Numbered from the stretch's first letter, positions 17,069 to 26,391 are shown. The stretch is 64,000 nt of DNA from CAWJMN01 sp963844055 (GCA_963844055.1 CAWJMN010000002.1:2046001-2110000); one strand, 5' to 3'. Numbers and translations: made by a program. Notes: generated by a model not told the origin, from the sequence alone.

Positions 17069-18073
17069 CTAGACTTCCTTCGAATTGATCCAGGTCATCA
17101 GCTTGCGCAGACGACGGCCGGTCTCTTCGATCTTGTGGGTACGTTCGCGGCGACGGGTTGCCTTGAAGGCAGGAGCGCCAGCGCGATTCTCCAAAATCCA
17201 TTCCTTGGCAAAGGTGCCGTTTTGGATTTCGGTGAGGATCTTCTTCATTTCCTTGCGGGTCTCATCGGTGATGATGCGAGGACCGCGAGTGTAGTCACCA
17301 AATTCGGCGGTGTTCGACACGCTGTAACGCATGTAGTTCAGACCACCTTGGTAGAAGAGGTCAACGATCAGCTTCAGTTCGTGCATGCATTCGAAGTAGG
17401 CCATTTCTGGTTGATAGCCGGCTTCAACCAGCGTATCAAAGGCCGACTTTACCAGTTCGCTAACACCGCCGCACAGAACGACTTGCTCGCCGAACAGGTC
17501 GGTTTCGGTCTCTTCCGCGATCGAGGTTTGGATCACACCACCGCGGGTGGCGCCGATACCCTTGGCATAGGCCAAGCCGATCTTGAAGGTTTCAGGGCTA
17601 GCGCCTTCGCTCATGGCGATCAGGCCAGGAACGCCGCCACCCTTTTCGAATTCGCTACGAACCAAGTGGCCAGGGCCCTTGGGGGCAACCAGCAAAGCAT
17701 CAACGCCTGCAGGTGGCTCGACTTGGCCGAAGTGCATGTTGAAGCCGTGCGACGACATCAGCACGTTGCCTGGCTTCAGGTTCGGCTTGATATGGGCCTT
17801 GTACAGGTCGCCTTGGACTTCGTCTGGCAGGAGGATATTGACGACGTCGGCTTGCTTGGTGGCGTCATCAATCGACATGGGCTGAAAGCCATGCTTGACG
17901 GCCAAGTCATAGTTGGGGCTGCCGGGGCGTTGGCCAATGATGACCTTGCAACCGCTGTCGCGCAGGTTTTGTGCCTGAGCATGACCCTGAGATCCATAAC
18001 CAAGGATGGCGATGGTCTTGTTCTTGAGAACCGACAAGTCGGCGTCATTATCGTAGTAAATCGTCGCAGCCAT
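17069..18073 (-). CDS. ilvC: Ketol-acid reductoisomerase
   Basis: A 334-residue class I (short-form) ketol-acid reductoisomerase. It has the Rossmann motif GYGSQGHAQAQNLRDSG (residues about 25-41), the proline-rich KGPGHLVRSEF loop and the conserved acidic metal-binding helix ETETDLFGEQ. The C-terminal knot domain follows (CMHELKLIVDLFYQGGLNYMRYSVSNTAEFGDY). It converts acetolactate or acetohydroxybutyrate to the dihydroxy-acid with NADPH and Mg2+ in valine, leucine and isoleucine synthesis. The acetolactate synthase small-subunit gene lies 172 bases upstream on the same strand, so the two probably form one unit. The large-subunit gene ilvB is not in the window. Confidence 0.96.
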   Translation of the reverse strand: MAATIYYDNDADLSVLKNKTIAILGYGSQGHAQAQNLRDSGCKVIIGQRPGSPNYDLAVKHGFQPMSIDDATKQADVVNILLPDEVQGDLYKAHIKPNLKPGNVLMSSHGFNMHFGQVEPPAGVDALLVAPKGPGHLVRSEFEKGGGVPGLIAMSEGASPETFKIGLAYAKGIGATRGGVIQTSIAEETETDLFGEQVVLCGGVSELVKSAFDTLVEAGYQPEMAYFECMHELKLIVDLFYQGGLNYMRYSVSNTAEFGDYTRGPRIITDETRKEMKKILTEIQNGTFAKEWILENRAGAPAFKATRRRERTHKIEETGRRLRKLMTWINSKEV

Positions 18074-18245
18074 GAATCAAACTTTCCACTTCTCTATCGA
18101 AACAAAACGGAACCCACTGCCGGAATCAAAACGAAACGGGCACACGCACAAGGACCGACAACTTCCTTCGCTATGCACTCTATAATCAGCTACTCTCCGC
18201 TTCCCCTGCGCTGAAGATGGCGCGGGGGAAGTGAGAGAAACGAAC

Positions 18246-18779
18246 TTAACCGACGAACTTTTGGAGCGAGCTGGCTTCGGCAGCCGCTTCGGACGTGTTG
18301 CCCGTGCCGCGTACCATGGCAATGCGGCCCGTGCGAACGAGCTCGATGATGCCGTAAGGACGCATGCGCTCGATGAAGGCTTCGATCTTGCTTTCGCGAC
18401 CGGAGATTTCAATCATCACACAATCGGCAGCCACATCGACGATGCGGCCACGGAAGATGTCGACCAATTCGCGAACCTCGGTCCGCTTGGTGCCAGGGGC
18501 AGCATTCACCTTCATCAGCATGAGGTCGCGCTCGACATAATCTTGCGAGCTAACGTCATCGACGCGGACAATGGTGACGATCTTTTCGAGTTGCTTGCGG
18601 ACTTGGGACAAGACCTTGTCATCGCCGACGACGACGAAAGTCATTCGCGACAAGTTAGGGACTTCTGTTTCCCCGACTGCCAGCGAATCGATGTTGTACC
18701 CGCGCGACGCAAGCATTCCCGAGACGTGCGCGAGCACCCCTGGAACGTTCTGAACCACTGCCGAAATCACATGACGCAT
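18246..18779 (-). CDS. ilvN: Acetolactate synthase small (regulatory) subunit
   Basis: A 177-residue protein beginning at ATG 18779 behind a GGGGAGG ribosome-binding site. It has the N-terminal ACT domain typical of IlvN/IlvH (MRHVISAVVQNVPGVLAHVSGMLASRGYNIDSLAVG) and the C-terminal domain (RDLMLMKVNA, REIVDIFRGRIVDV-like, GIIELVRTGRIAMVRG). It binds valine and regulates the catalytic subunit IlvB. It precedes ilvC on the same strand. The first frame upstream extends to 18842 without a ribosome-binding site and is not used. Confidence 0.94.
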   Translation of the reverse strand: MRHVISAVVQNVPGVLAHVSGMLASRGYNIDSLAVGETEVPNLSRMTFVVVGDDKVLSQVRKQLEKIVTIVRVDDVSSQDYVERDLMLMKVNAAPGTKRTEVRELVDIFRGRIVDVAADCVMIEISGRESKIEAFIERMRPYGIIELVRTGRIAMVRGTGNTSEAAAEASSLQKFVG

Positions 18780-19056
18780 AAAAACCTCCCCGCTCGAAGA
18801 CGTCGGCGCGTACTGTATGCGCAGACTCTGGAGCGAAACCAAACTATTAAAATAGTCCCCACCCTAGCCCGGGACAAGTGCTACTGGCATTCTTCGGCGT
18901 GTTTGTAAGACGTTGGTCTGTGGTTGTAAGTGCTTGCTGCGCCATTGCTTGCGGCAATAGTTGGCGTGGCAATTGCCCCGGAAAGAAGCGTGGCTTCCTG
19001 GGGGGCGGGCGTCCAGTTGGGACGGTGATAAGGGGAACAGGCCGACCATCAATGGA

Positions 19057-19086
19057 AAAGGCCGTCTCCCGAAGGAGGCGGCCTTA
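19057..19086 (-). terminator. Rho-independent terminator of the YTV-protein gene
   Basis: On the minus strand AAGGCCGCCTCC / GGGAGACGGCCTTTT forms a GC-rich stem with a TTCG-type tetraloop, followed by a short T run. It lies 33 bases downstream of the minus-strand gene ending at 19120 and has the classic form of an intrinsic terminator. Confidence 0.75.
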
Positions 19087-19119
19087 ACTTTGGACGCGAG
19101 GCTTTTTACGGGCCAGGGC

Positions 19120-20871
19120 TTATTTGCCGGCCGAGCCTAGGTTCAGGCCTTCGGTAGGCTTAGCAGCGGTGGTGGTCCCATCGCCAGCTGCCTTGGGAGG
19201 CGAAGTGGGACGTTCCGGAGCAACTTCGGCAACGACAGGCTCCAGTTCCTTGGCGGTATCGGTGACAGGGGTCACTTCGCCGGACTTGGCGGTCTTGTCT
19301 TCTGCCGAGGGTTGCTCAGCAGCAGGGGCGACCGCTTCCTTGGCGGCTGGCTTCTCGATCTCTTCGGCCTTGGTCGCTTCGGCAGGCTTTCCTGGTGCCT
19401 TTTCGACGGCAGGCTTTTGGGTGGTCACCGGAGCTTCAGGAGCTGGGGCGACGATTGTTTCCTTGGAAAGGGCTGGCTTCTTGTCGGCCCCTTCGGCAGG
19501 CTTTGTCTTGGCAGGAGCTGGCTTGACGACCGAGGTGCCCGAGTTGGAAGGAACGACCACCTTTTGGGCAGCCTGGATCTTGCGAACCGAGTTGGAATCA
19601 AACTCGACGCTACCGTCGGCACGCAGGGTACCGGTCACCTTGTTCGAACCGACCAAGTTTCCACCTTCGTAGGTGTAGGACTGGCCGGCCAGAGGAAGAT
19701 CGTTGTAGTTGGAATCGAGTGGGATCCGCTGGGTGATGACGCGAGGGGTACGTTGTACCGACTCGACAGGGACGACCTTGCGGGTAGTCACTGGCACCGA
19801 AACGGCCTTGGTTTCGGTGATCATCTTCATCACTTGCACAGGATATTCTTGTTCGACGTTCTCGTACTCGATGCGTTGCACCGTTACAGGAATTTGGCGA
19901 ACCATCTCCTGCTTTTCCCAGCGAACGGTTTGCACTTCAACTTGGCGATTGATGCGCTGAGTTACTGGGCGTTGCACGGTAACGGGCGTTTGGCGAATTT
20001 CTTCGACTTGCTCGATCTTTTGCACCTGCACAGGTACTTGCTGGGTGACGACTTCGTCTTGGTAGCGCGTGACGTTGACAGGCACTTGCTGCGTGACCAC
20101 TTGGGGCATGTAGCTGGTGACTGGGATTTGTTGCTGTACTACGTTAGGAACGTAGGCACGATTAACGGTGTAAGTGCCAGGCGTGGTTTGTGGGGTCCAA
20201 TATAGGCCACCACGATGGTAGAAGGTTTGGCCCGACATTTGGTCGTTGCCGTAACCGCGAGGAATCCAGGCCAAGCGATTGCGCGTGGTGCCCTGTTGGT
20301 AGTTGACGGAATCGACAAAGCCACCTTGATCGACCAACTGGGTTTTGTAGGTCGTTACCGGTTGGTAGGTGGTGTAGTTTTGTTGTTGGTAGACCGTCTC
20401 TTGTACGGGACGGCGGACCACTTGTTGCTGCTGCACCATTTGCGTTTCGACCACCGGACGGTTGACGATCACGCGCTCTTCACGCGATTCGGTCTCGGTG
20501 ACGTAGGTGGTTTCGTCGTACGAGCGGTCTTGGACCTCGGTCGTGTAGACCGGCTTCAGCACGAAGTAACGCTCTTCACGCGTTTCCGTTTCGGTGATCG
20601 GCTTGGCCACCGTGGTGCGGCGAGTGCGCATCTCGGTCACCCATTCGGGGCGCGAGGTGGTGATCTGCTTTTCTTGCAGGACGGTCTCGTACTGGACCTT
20701 GTACGTAACGACGGGAGTCTCGTCGTAGACGACCTTTTGTACAACGCGATACGTGGTGGTTGGCACACAGCAGGCATCTTGTGCCAGAACCGTGGAGAAC
20801 GGGGAACCCATCAACAGTGCGGCCCCAACCAGCAACTGGCGATATCGGGTTTTGACATCGGAAACGTTCAT
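19120..20871 (-). CDS. YTV-type secreted cell-surface repeat protein
   Basis: A 583-residue secreted protein. The start ATG 20871 gives a signal peptide (cleavage after STVLA), and the mature protein begins QDACC. Residues about 30-350 are rich in Tyr, Thr, Val and Gln. They form repeating beta-strand units such as TYRVVQKVVYDETPVVTYKV and VVTQQVPVNVTRYQ, the composition of the planctomycete YTV domain found in cell-wall proteins. A central segment (WIPRGYGNDQMSGQTFYHRGGLYWTP) breaks the repeats. The last 170 residues are a low-complexity Ala/Pro/Lys/Glu/Thr tail likely to be extended. It is a single gene with its own terminator. The exact structural role is inferred. Confidence 0.75.
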   Translation of the reverse strand: MNVSDVKTRYRQLLVGAALLMGSPFSTVLAQDACCVPTTTYRVVQKVVYDETPVVTYKVQYETVLQEKQITTSRPEWVTEMRTRRTTVAKPITETETREERYFVLKPVYTTEVQDRSYDETTYVTETESREERVIVNRPVVETQMVQQQQVVRRPVQETVYQQQNYTTYQPVTTYKTQLVDQGGFVDSVNYQQGTTRNRLAWIPRGYGNDQMSGQTFYHRGGLYWTPQTTPGTYTVNRAYVPNVVQQQIPVTSYMPQVVTQQVPVNVTRYQDEVVTQQVPVQVQKIEQVEEIRQTPVTVQRPVTQRINRQVEVQTVRWEKQEMVRQIPVTVQRIEYENVEQEYPVQVMKMITETKAVSVPVTTRKVVPVESVQRTPRVITQRIPLDSNYNDLPLAGQSYTYEGGNLVGSNKVTGTLRADGSVEFDSNSVRKIQAAQKVVVPSNSGTSVVKPAPAKTKPAEGADKKPALSKETIVAPAPEAPVTTQKPAVEKAPGKPAEATKAEEIEKPAAKEAVAPAAEQPSAEDKTAKSGEVTPVTDTAKELEPVVAEVAPERPTSPPKAAGDGTTTAAKPTEGLNLGSAGK

Positions 20872-21519
20872 GTTTGTCTCACTCACAGGAAGGCAGAATA
20901 CAAGACAGGCCCACTGGCCGGAATCGGAGCCTCCCGCTCGCCGGAACAGACAACAACCTCTGGCCACCATGCGTGAACAGGATGTGAAGACGAAAGAAGT
21001 TAGCGTCCCTAGCGCTAAGGCCTGTCATATTCACCGCCTGGAGAAGTGGAGCGATTCGAGGCACAATCCGCTTGTACACCGAAAGCTAACTTCCCCCTCA
21101 ACGCACGGAAAAAAACCATCGCGTGCGACACTGGGCGACAGTTGGCGGCCTTGGAAGGGCTCGACCTGTCGGCACCGGTAGCGTGTGCACTTGAGTAATT
21201 CTTCTACGAACAATATTGGCGAATTTATGACCTAGAAGCAAACGGTTTCTAAAAAGAGGGTTTGGCCTTCGATGGTTAACCTAATTGTTCACAACACTTT
21301 ACGACTTGCAAAAATCTTTGAAGTTTTTTGCTTCGGCAGCCGGGGCAAAAAATGCTTGAATCTCAGGTTGTTTTATCCATTTTCTCTATCTCGCGGCATT
21401 ATCGATACAATCGCTACGATCGTGCGCCGACGAGGGTCCAAAGCGAGAAATCGCGCCAGGGTCGCTAGCATCTGGAAGAAATATCAGAGTCGATTTTGGG
21501 GCGAATGGGAGTGCTGGGG
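20872..21519. other. Long intergenic region upstream of the YTV-protein gene
   Basis: About 650 bases without a convincing gene. It should contain the promoter of the minus-strand YTV gene. The part from 21180 to 21480 is AT-richer than its surroundings. None of the dispersed repeat modules is present, which is unusual for a gap this size in this window. A plus-strand frame of 83 codons inside it has no ribosome-binding site and an unnatural composition. Confidence 0.4.
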
Positions 21520-23217
21520 TTAAACCCGTTCGCCGAGGCGCTGGGCCAGTCGGCGGAGGCCGCTGCTGGCGTCATCGTGGGGCAAATGGACGTGGATTAG
21601 GCTGAGGTTTTGGGAGTCCTTCCAGGCGGCGGAAAGTGCGGCATCGAATTCCCCTTCGGTAGAGACTTCATAGCCAATTCCGCCCGAAAGGACCTTGGTC
21701 AGCTCGGCATAGCGCCAAGGGTGGATCTCATTGTAGGGCCAGTTTCCGGACTGCAGGTAGCGTTCGGTCCCGTAACCGCCGTTATCCAGGACAACGACAA
21801 TCGGCGCTAGCTTGAGCCGGACAATGGTGGAAAGCTCCATGCCAGTCATTTGGAAGGCGCCATCTCCTACGAAGGCGATGACGCGGCGATCGGGTCGTGC
21901 GACCAAGGCGCCAAGCGTGGCAGGGACGGCAAAGCCCATCGAGGTGTAATACGCAGGGCTGATGAACTCGGTTCGCTGATGGATGGTTAGTTCCGTGGCA
22001 GAGAAAAGAGCGTCACCAACGTCGGCGATAACGATCGTGTTCTCGTCGATTTGTTGATCGACGCGGGCCATCAGGCGAGAGATAGTGATTGGGGCGGCGG
22101 GGGCAAGTTCAAACGGATCGGCCTGAACGGTGAGTGCGGCCGGGATCTCTCGCTTGGGGGCGGACTTGGCCTCGCGCGAAAGTTCATCCAGGAATTCGGA
22201 AAGCCCCACATTGTGAAAGTGATGATGGCGTATGCGAAGCATCTCGCTGGTGACGTAAATGCATTTGGCAGGATCGAGGTTGGCCGTAAAGATGCCGAGG
22301 TTGATGTCCGTCATGAATGCGCCCAGTAGCAGGACGCAGTCACTCTCTTCCACCATTTGGGTCACTTCTTGCTGTCCCATGGCACCTTCGTAGATGCCCA
22401 TATAGAGCGGATGCTTTTCGGGGATGACGCTTTTCCCCAGCAGCGTTGCCGCCATGGGGATTTGAAGTTTTTCGGCCAAGGCGATGACCTTGTCGTTTAG
22501 GCCAAAGCGGTGGATCTCTACGCCAGCCAGGATCATAGGCTTTTTGCAATGGGCCAGCAGCGTGGCGGCTTCTTCGGCCGCCTCGTGGCAAGCGAGATTG
22601 TCGAGCGGCGTGACGCTGGGCTGATAGAGGTGCGAGATGTGAGGCACCACATGGACCATATCGCGAGGGATGTCGATATAGACGGGGCGTTTGAAACGTG
22701 CGGCCGCATCGAGGACGCGATCAATCTCGCGGAAGGCGATCACGGGATCGGAAAGTTCGGTGACGGCGACGCACAGCTTTTCGAAGACGTCGATTTGGGT
22801 GCGGAAGTCGCGTACCTTGTGATGGAGGAGTGGATTGTTGATCCGTTCATCCAGCCCTGGTGAGCCGGTGATCATGACGACGGCGGACTTTTCTGCGTAG
22901 GCGCCGGCGATGGAGTTACAAACACTAAGGCCTCCCACACAGTAAGTGACGCAGAGCGCCCCCATTCCATTGACGCGAGCGTAGGCGTCGGCCGCAAAGC
23001 CAGCGCAGTCTTCTCGGGTGCAACCCACTACGCGCAAGGGGCTTTGCTGGAGCAGTGAGTAGAACGAGAGGATGTAGTCACCGGGAATGCCGAAGACGTC
23101 TTTGATGCCATAGTCTCGGAGGCGACGAATGAGGTATTCGCCGATGGAAGGCCCGCGACCGGGGCCTGAGGACTGAACCGTACCTGGGAAAGAAGCCAGC
23201 GTTTCAAGGCGACTCAT
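21520..23217 (-). CDS. Thiamine-diphosphate-dependent 2-oxo-acid decarboxylase
   Basis: A 565-residue TPP enzyme of the pyruvate/indolepyruvate decarboxylase family. The N-terminal PYR domain has FGIPGDYILSFY and the catalytic Glu in GCTREDCAGFAADAYAR. A central NAD-like domain and a C-terminal PP domain follow, with GDGAFQMTGMELS...VVLDNGGYGTE (the GDG-x25-NN-type Mg-TPP motif, here ending DN). Such enzymes decarboxylate pyruvate, indolepyruvate or branched 2-oxo acids to aldehydes. GDYxLxF in place of the acetolactate-synthase signature argues against IlvB, even though ilvCN lies 3 kb away. ATG 23217 (MSRLETL) is preferred over the upstream frame start at 23238. The substrate is not determinable. 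Confidence 0.8.
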   Translation of the reverse strand: MSRLETLASFPGTVQSSGPGRGPSIGEYLIRRLRDYGIKDVFGIPGDYILSFYSLLQQSPLRVVGCTREDCAGFAADAYARVNGMGALCVTYCVGGLSVCNSIAGAYAEKSAVVMITGSPGLDERINNPLLHHKVRDFRTQIDVFEKLCVAVTELSDPVIAFREIDRVLDAAARFKRPVYIDIPRDMVHVVPHISHLYQPSVTPLDNLACHEAAEEAATLLAHCKKPMILAGVEIHRFGLNDKVIALAEKLQIPMAATLLGKSVIPEKHPLYMGIYEGAMGQQEVTQMVEESDCVLLLGAFMTDINLGIFTANLDPAKCIYVTSEMLRIRHHHFHNVGLSEFLDELSREAKSAPKREIPAALTVQADPFELAPAAPITISRLMARVDQQIDENTIVIADVGDALFSATELTIHQRTEFISPAYYTSMGFAVPATLGALVARPDRRVIAFVGDGAFQMTGMELSTIVRLKLAPIVVVLDNGGYGTERYLQSGNWPYNEIHPWRYAELTKVLSGGIGYEVSTEGEFDAALSAAWKDSQNLSLIHVHLPHDDASSGLRRLAQRLGERV

Positions 23218-23322
23218 CGGAGGACCCTCAACAGGCAAGCAGGTTGTCGATCAGTGTGGAGGCAGGCAAGCGAGGTTGCCGAGCGATCTCCGTAAGGAAT
23301 CGTACCGAGATGGCCCCAGAGG

Positions 23323-23349
23323 GGCTAGTCGGTTTTTTGGAGACTAGCC
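23323..23349 (-). promoter_or_regulatory. Hairpin between LRR and decarboxylase genes
   Basis: A perfect 8-base stem GGCTAGTC...GACTAGCC encloses an 11-base loop with a run of six T. It lies between the LRR gene stop (23385) and the decarboxylase start (23217), both on the minus strand. There is no U-tract after the stem, so it could be a processing or attenuation hairpin rather than a terminator. Confidence 0.35.
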
Positions 23350-23384
23350 AAGGAAACGGCAGTTTGGAGAGGCCGGTTCTTTGG

Positions 23385-24572
23385 TTAAGACCGGATTTGA
23401 CATTGCGGCAGGGCTTTGCGCAGCTCTTGCTCGCCCGTGGGAGAGATGCCTGTTCCGTGCAGATAGAGGTTTTCGAGCTGTTTGAGCTGCTTCAGATGTT
23501 GTACGGCCGCATCGGTCAACTTGGTGCGGGCTAGATGGAGTTCTCGTAAGGGAGCGATTTGTGCGAGGTCGGCTAGCTGAGCATCGGTGACGTTGGTGCT
23601 GTCGAGATTAAGGTCAGAGAGGGCGGGAAAGCCGGCGAGGTACTTCAGCGTATCGGGCTCTAGCTGGTTGCCTTTGAACTCGATCTTGGAGAGCGAAGGA
23701 AGGACCTTTAGGCTGCCAAGTTGGGGGCCGGTAACCTTGGTGCGGTTGAGAGCAAGCTCTTCGAGGTTGTTGAGGTTCGCCACATGCACCATGCCGGCAG
23801 CGGTGATATCGGTCTGTTGTAACCAGAGCTTTTCCAGGCTGGGGTACTTGGCGAGGTGGGCCAATCCCTTGTCGGTTAGCTTGGTGTTAGAGAGATCGAT
23901 CAATTGGAGCTTCTCATACGGGGGCATTTTTTCTAGCCCCTCATCGCTGAGGGGAATGCCAGCGATGGCGAGCATCCGCAGATTCAAATGCGCGGGGAGC
24001 TTCGCCAGGCCCGCTTCGGTAACGCGGGCTTGGGTAATGCTTAACACATCGAGCGTTTGGAGCTTGGCGATTTCGACAAAGATCTTGTCGGTCAGTGGTG
24101 CTTGATCAATGGAAAGGAACGCGACGTTCTCTAGCTCGGGGATCGCCTTGAAAGCTTCGTCTCCCCCTTTCCACGTCTTACCAATGGAGACGGAGAAGGG
24201 ACCGTTCGTGGCTTCGTCAACGTCGCGTTGATCACGGACGGTGCCACCGCTGCGCTCGATATCTTGTTTAGCAGCGCGTACCGAAAGGGATTGCAACTGC
24301 TTTCGCAAACGATTGGCGGCGGGAGCTAAGTCGGTGTCTTGGCTGGCAATCGTCGCCAGGCGTTCGCGAATCGCAACACGGGCGCCAGGGAGGTTCGTCA
24401 GCGTGAACTGGGTGAGCAGCGCTTCGCCGCGACGACGTGCTTCGCTGTCGCTACTGATTGCGGCCTTGATGGCGGGATCGATGGCGGGGTAACCCAGGTC
24501 GAACAGTTCGCGCATGGCGCGTTGGCGCACGGCGAACTCATCTTGATAGAGGCCGTTCGCTAATCGATCCAC
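23385..24572 (-). CDS. Leucine-rich repeat protein, probably secreted (N-terminus disrupted)
   Basis: A 395-residue region with a helical N-terminal domain (residues 1-110). About nine leucine-rich repeats follow, of the xxLxxLxLxxTxVTDxGLxxL type common in planctomycetes (for example LQLIDLSNTKLTDKGLAHLAKYPSLEKL). The given start is a GTG inside what looks like the mature protein. In the same frame the sequence continues upstream to about 24705 and encodes a convincing signal peptide (LWQTGIALTLSCLIPSA). No start codon is in frame there. The ATG at 24750 is in another frame and would fit if one extra base lies between 24700 and 24750. The gene is therefore probably 23385-24750 with a single-base indel. 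Function unknown; LRRs usually mediate protein binding. Confidence 0.75.
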   Translation of the reverse strand: MDRLANGLYQDEFAVRQRAMRELFDLGYPAIDPAIKAAISSDSEARRRGEALLTQFTLTNLPGARVAIRERLATIASQDTDLAPAANRLRKQLQSLSVRAAKQDIERSGGTVRDQRDVDEATNGPFSVSIGKTWKGGDEAFKAIPELENVAFLSIDQAPLTDKIFVEIAKLQTLDVLSITQARVTEAGLAKLPAHLNLRMLAIAGIPLSDEGLEKMPPYEKLQLIDLSNTKLTDKGLAHLAKYPSLEKLWLQQTDITAAGMVHVANLNNLEELALNRTKVTGPQLGSLKVLPSLSKIEFKGNQLEPDTLKYLAGFPALSDLNLDSTNVTDAQLADLAQIAPLRELHLARTKLTDAAVQHLKQLKQLENLYLHGTGISPTGEQELRKALPQCQIRS

Positions 24573-25024
24573 CTTGGATTGCAGCTGCTGTTCCAGCGTC
24601 GGGGTGGGCTGAACCGGTTGGGGCTCATCCGACCAGGTTGTTGCCGAAGGGATTAGGCAACTAAGTGTTAGGGCGATGCCTGTCTGCCAGAGGCTGCGCA
24701 GGGCCGCTGGGCTGGGGAGTCGACCGGGCGTAGTGGTGGAGGGAGAGCATGTACGGCACTAGTGAGGGAGGAGGCGGTCCTTTTTCGTTAGCGTAACAGC
24801 AATGGAAACCGTTTTCTATCTGTTAATAGGAACGAAAGCGCAGAGATATAGAGGTCTGGCGGCGATGTTGGCGGGTAATTGCGGAAGTTTGCGGAAAAAC
24901 TTGACAAACGCCAAGTGGCTCCCCAGAATTAGCCTTCCTCAGCACCTCGAAGGATGGTTTTGCAGGGTATTGGGGCGGAGTTTGTGTTGCGCCTGGTACT
25001 TGGATTCAATGAAAGCGGCCGTCG

Positions 25025-26326
25025 ATGAACGTTCAATGGAAATTGCCTGCCTGCGCAGTGCACTTTGCGATGGTGTTTGGCCTGATGGCGGCTGGATTGG
25101 TGTGGCCTTGCGCAGCGCGCGAGTGGTCGGACGCTTCGGGGAAGTTCAAGATTCCCGGTGAACTCGAAAAGGTCGAAGGGGGCGTCGTCTTTATCAAGAG
25201 CGAAAGCGGGAAGGTCGTCAAGGTTCCCTACGAGAAGCTCAGCGCGGAAGATCGAGCGTTCCTGCGTGCGGAGCGGGCAAAGTTGGGCGGGACGGACGAT
25301 AAGGGGGCGGAAAGCGATGAAAAAGTTGCGGACTTCACGCCGGGGGTAAAGCCGGTGACGATTGTTCCTTCGCCGATTCAAGTGAAGGATGAAGCGCAGG
25401 ATGGCGTCATTCGAACCATGGATATGACGGGAAGCTTGGTGGACTGCGCGAAGTTCGCGCCAGATGGCAAGACGCTGTTTGTGGGTGGTTCAACCGGAAT
25501 CCTGGTGCTGGACGTTGCGACCGGGAAGGTGTTGTCGAAGTTTCCGCTGCCGAATTACTACGGTCCCAAGGAGCGTTCGAACTGGTCGTCGGATGGCAAG
25601 AAGTTTGCGATGCGGGGGCATGATGGTCATGCGTATGTGTTTGATGTGTTGCCGTCGGGAGCGTTCGACAATTTTCAGTCGCTGGATTTGTTCGATTCGT
25701 CTCGGATTGAAACGGTCAATATTTGCCTAGAGGGGAAGTTCCTGCTGGCACTGGAAGACAGCCAGCTAAAACTCGTGAACTTGGAAGCCGAGGGGCATCC
25801 GAAAATCAAGATTCCCTGCAAAGAGAAGATCTATTTGGCGCACGATGTGTGGATCTCGCCCGATGGAGGGCGAGCGATTATCACGTCGACATCCGATGCG
25901 TTTCATGTGGACCTGAAGATGAAGCAGGTCAAGCATGTGAAGCTGCCGATCTTGTTTGCCAAAGGAGGCTTTTCGCCCGATGGCAAGGTTGTCACCAGTG
26001 GTACGACGGACGAGATCCGCTTTGTTTCCACGGTGAATGGCAAGATCTTGGGGCAGTTGCCCGTGAAGGGGATCGGGTCACGGATGTGCTTTTCACCAAC
26101 GGGGAAGCACTTGGTTGTAGCGACACAAACGGCCGTGAGTGTGTACGACGTGGCGACGGGCAAGCAGTTGGCGCAGACCGACATGCCCAAGATGAGTCCG
26201 CTGTCGGTTAGTGTGTCGCCGGATAACCGTTTGGTAGCGCTAACCAGTCACGGCGAAACGGTCGATCCGAACAATCTTTATCGTCCGGTGCTGATCTTGC
26301 GGTTTCCCTGCTTGGGCGAAAAGTAG
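25025..26326 (+). CDS. Secreted SHD1-domain beta-propeller protein
   Basis: A 433-residue protein. Residues 1-31 are a signal peptide ending in CAA. Residues about 32-80 form an SHD1 (SLA1 homology) domain with REWSDASGKFKIPGELEKVEGG and VPYEKLSAEDRAFL, a domain that planctomycetes use widely in exported proteins. Residues 135-430 form a WD40/YVTN-like propeller with repeating blades (CAKFAPDGKTLFVGG, ANWSSDGKKFAM-like, GGFSPDGKVVTSG, MCFSPTGKHLVVA). No catalytic motif is seen, and a binding or scaffold role is likely. It is monocistronic and divergent from the LRR gene, with about 270 bases of non-coding sequence between. Confidence 0.75.
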   Translation: MNVQWKLPACAVHFAMVFGLMAAGLVWPCAAREWSDASGKFKIPGELEKVEGGVVFIKSESGKVVKVPYEKLSAEDRAFLRAERAKLGGTDDKGAESDEKVADFTPGVKPVTIVPSPIQVKDEAQDGVIRTMDMTGSLVDCAKFAPDGKTLFVGGSTGILVLDVATGKVLSKFPLPNYYGPKERSNWSSDGKKFAMRGHDGHAYVFDVLPSGAFDNFQSLDLFDSSRIETVNICLEGKFLLALEDSQLKLVNLEAEGHPKIKIPCKEKIYLAHDVWISPDGGRAIITSTSDAFHVDLKMKQVKHVKLPILFAKGGFSPDGKVVTSGTTDEIRFVSTVNGKILGQLPVKGIGSRMCFSPTGKHLVVATQTAVSVYDVATGKQLAQTDMPKMSPLSVSVSPDNRLVALTSHGETVDPNNLYRPVLILRFPCLGEK

Positions 26327-26335
26327 ATCGAACAT

Positions 26336-26391
26336 GGGTAGCACCGGTTCTTGAACCGGTGTGGCCGTCAGGCCATGGGAGGTCGCCAGTT
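26336..26391 (+). repeat. Single arm of the MITE-like palindromic element
   Basis: It starts GGGTAGCACCGGTTCTTG and contains the perfect palindrome CACCGGTTCTTGAACCGGTG, then a GGCCGTCAGGCC palindrome and GGGAGGTC. This is the right arm of the element seen complete at 53496-53636, here in the opposite orientation and without its partner arm. Confidence 0.7.

Noticed and set aside
21272..21523. 83-codon plus-strand ORF in the gap upstream of the YTV gene
   Set aside because: No ribosome-binding site, unnatural composition, and it overlaps the end of the decarboxylase gene; treated as non-coding.
21520..23217. Acetolactate synthase large subunit (ilvB) near ilvCN
   Set aside because: The N-terminal GDYILSFY and overall motif pattern fit 2-oxo-acid decarboxylases instead, and it is 3 kb from ilvN with other genes between.
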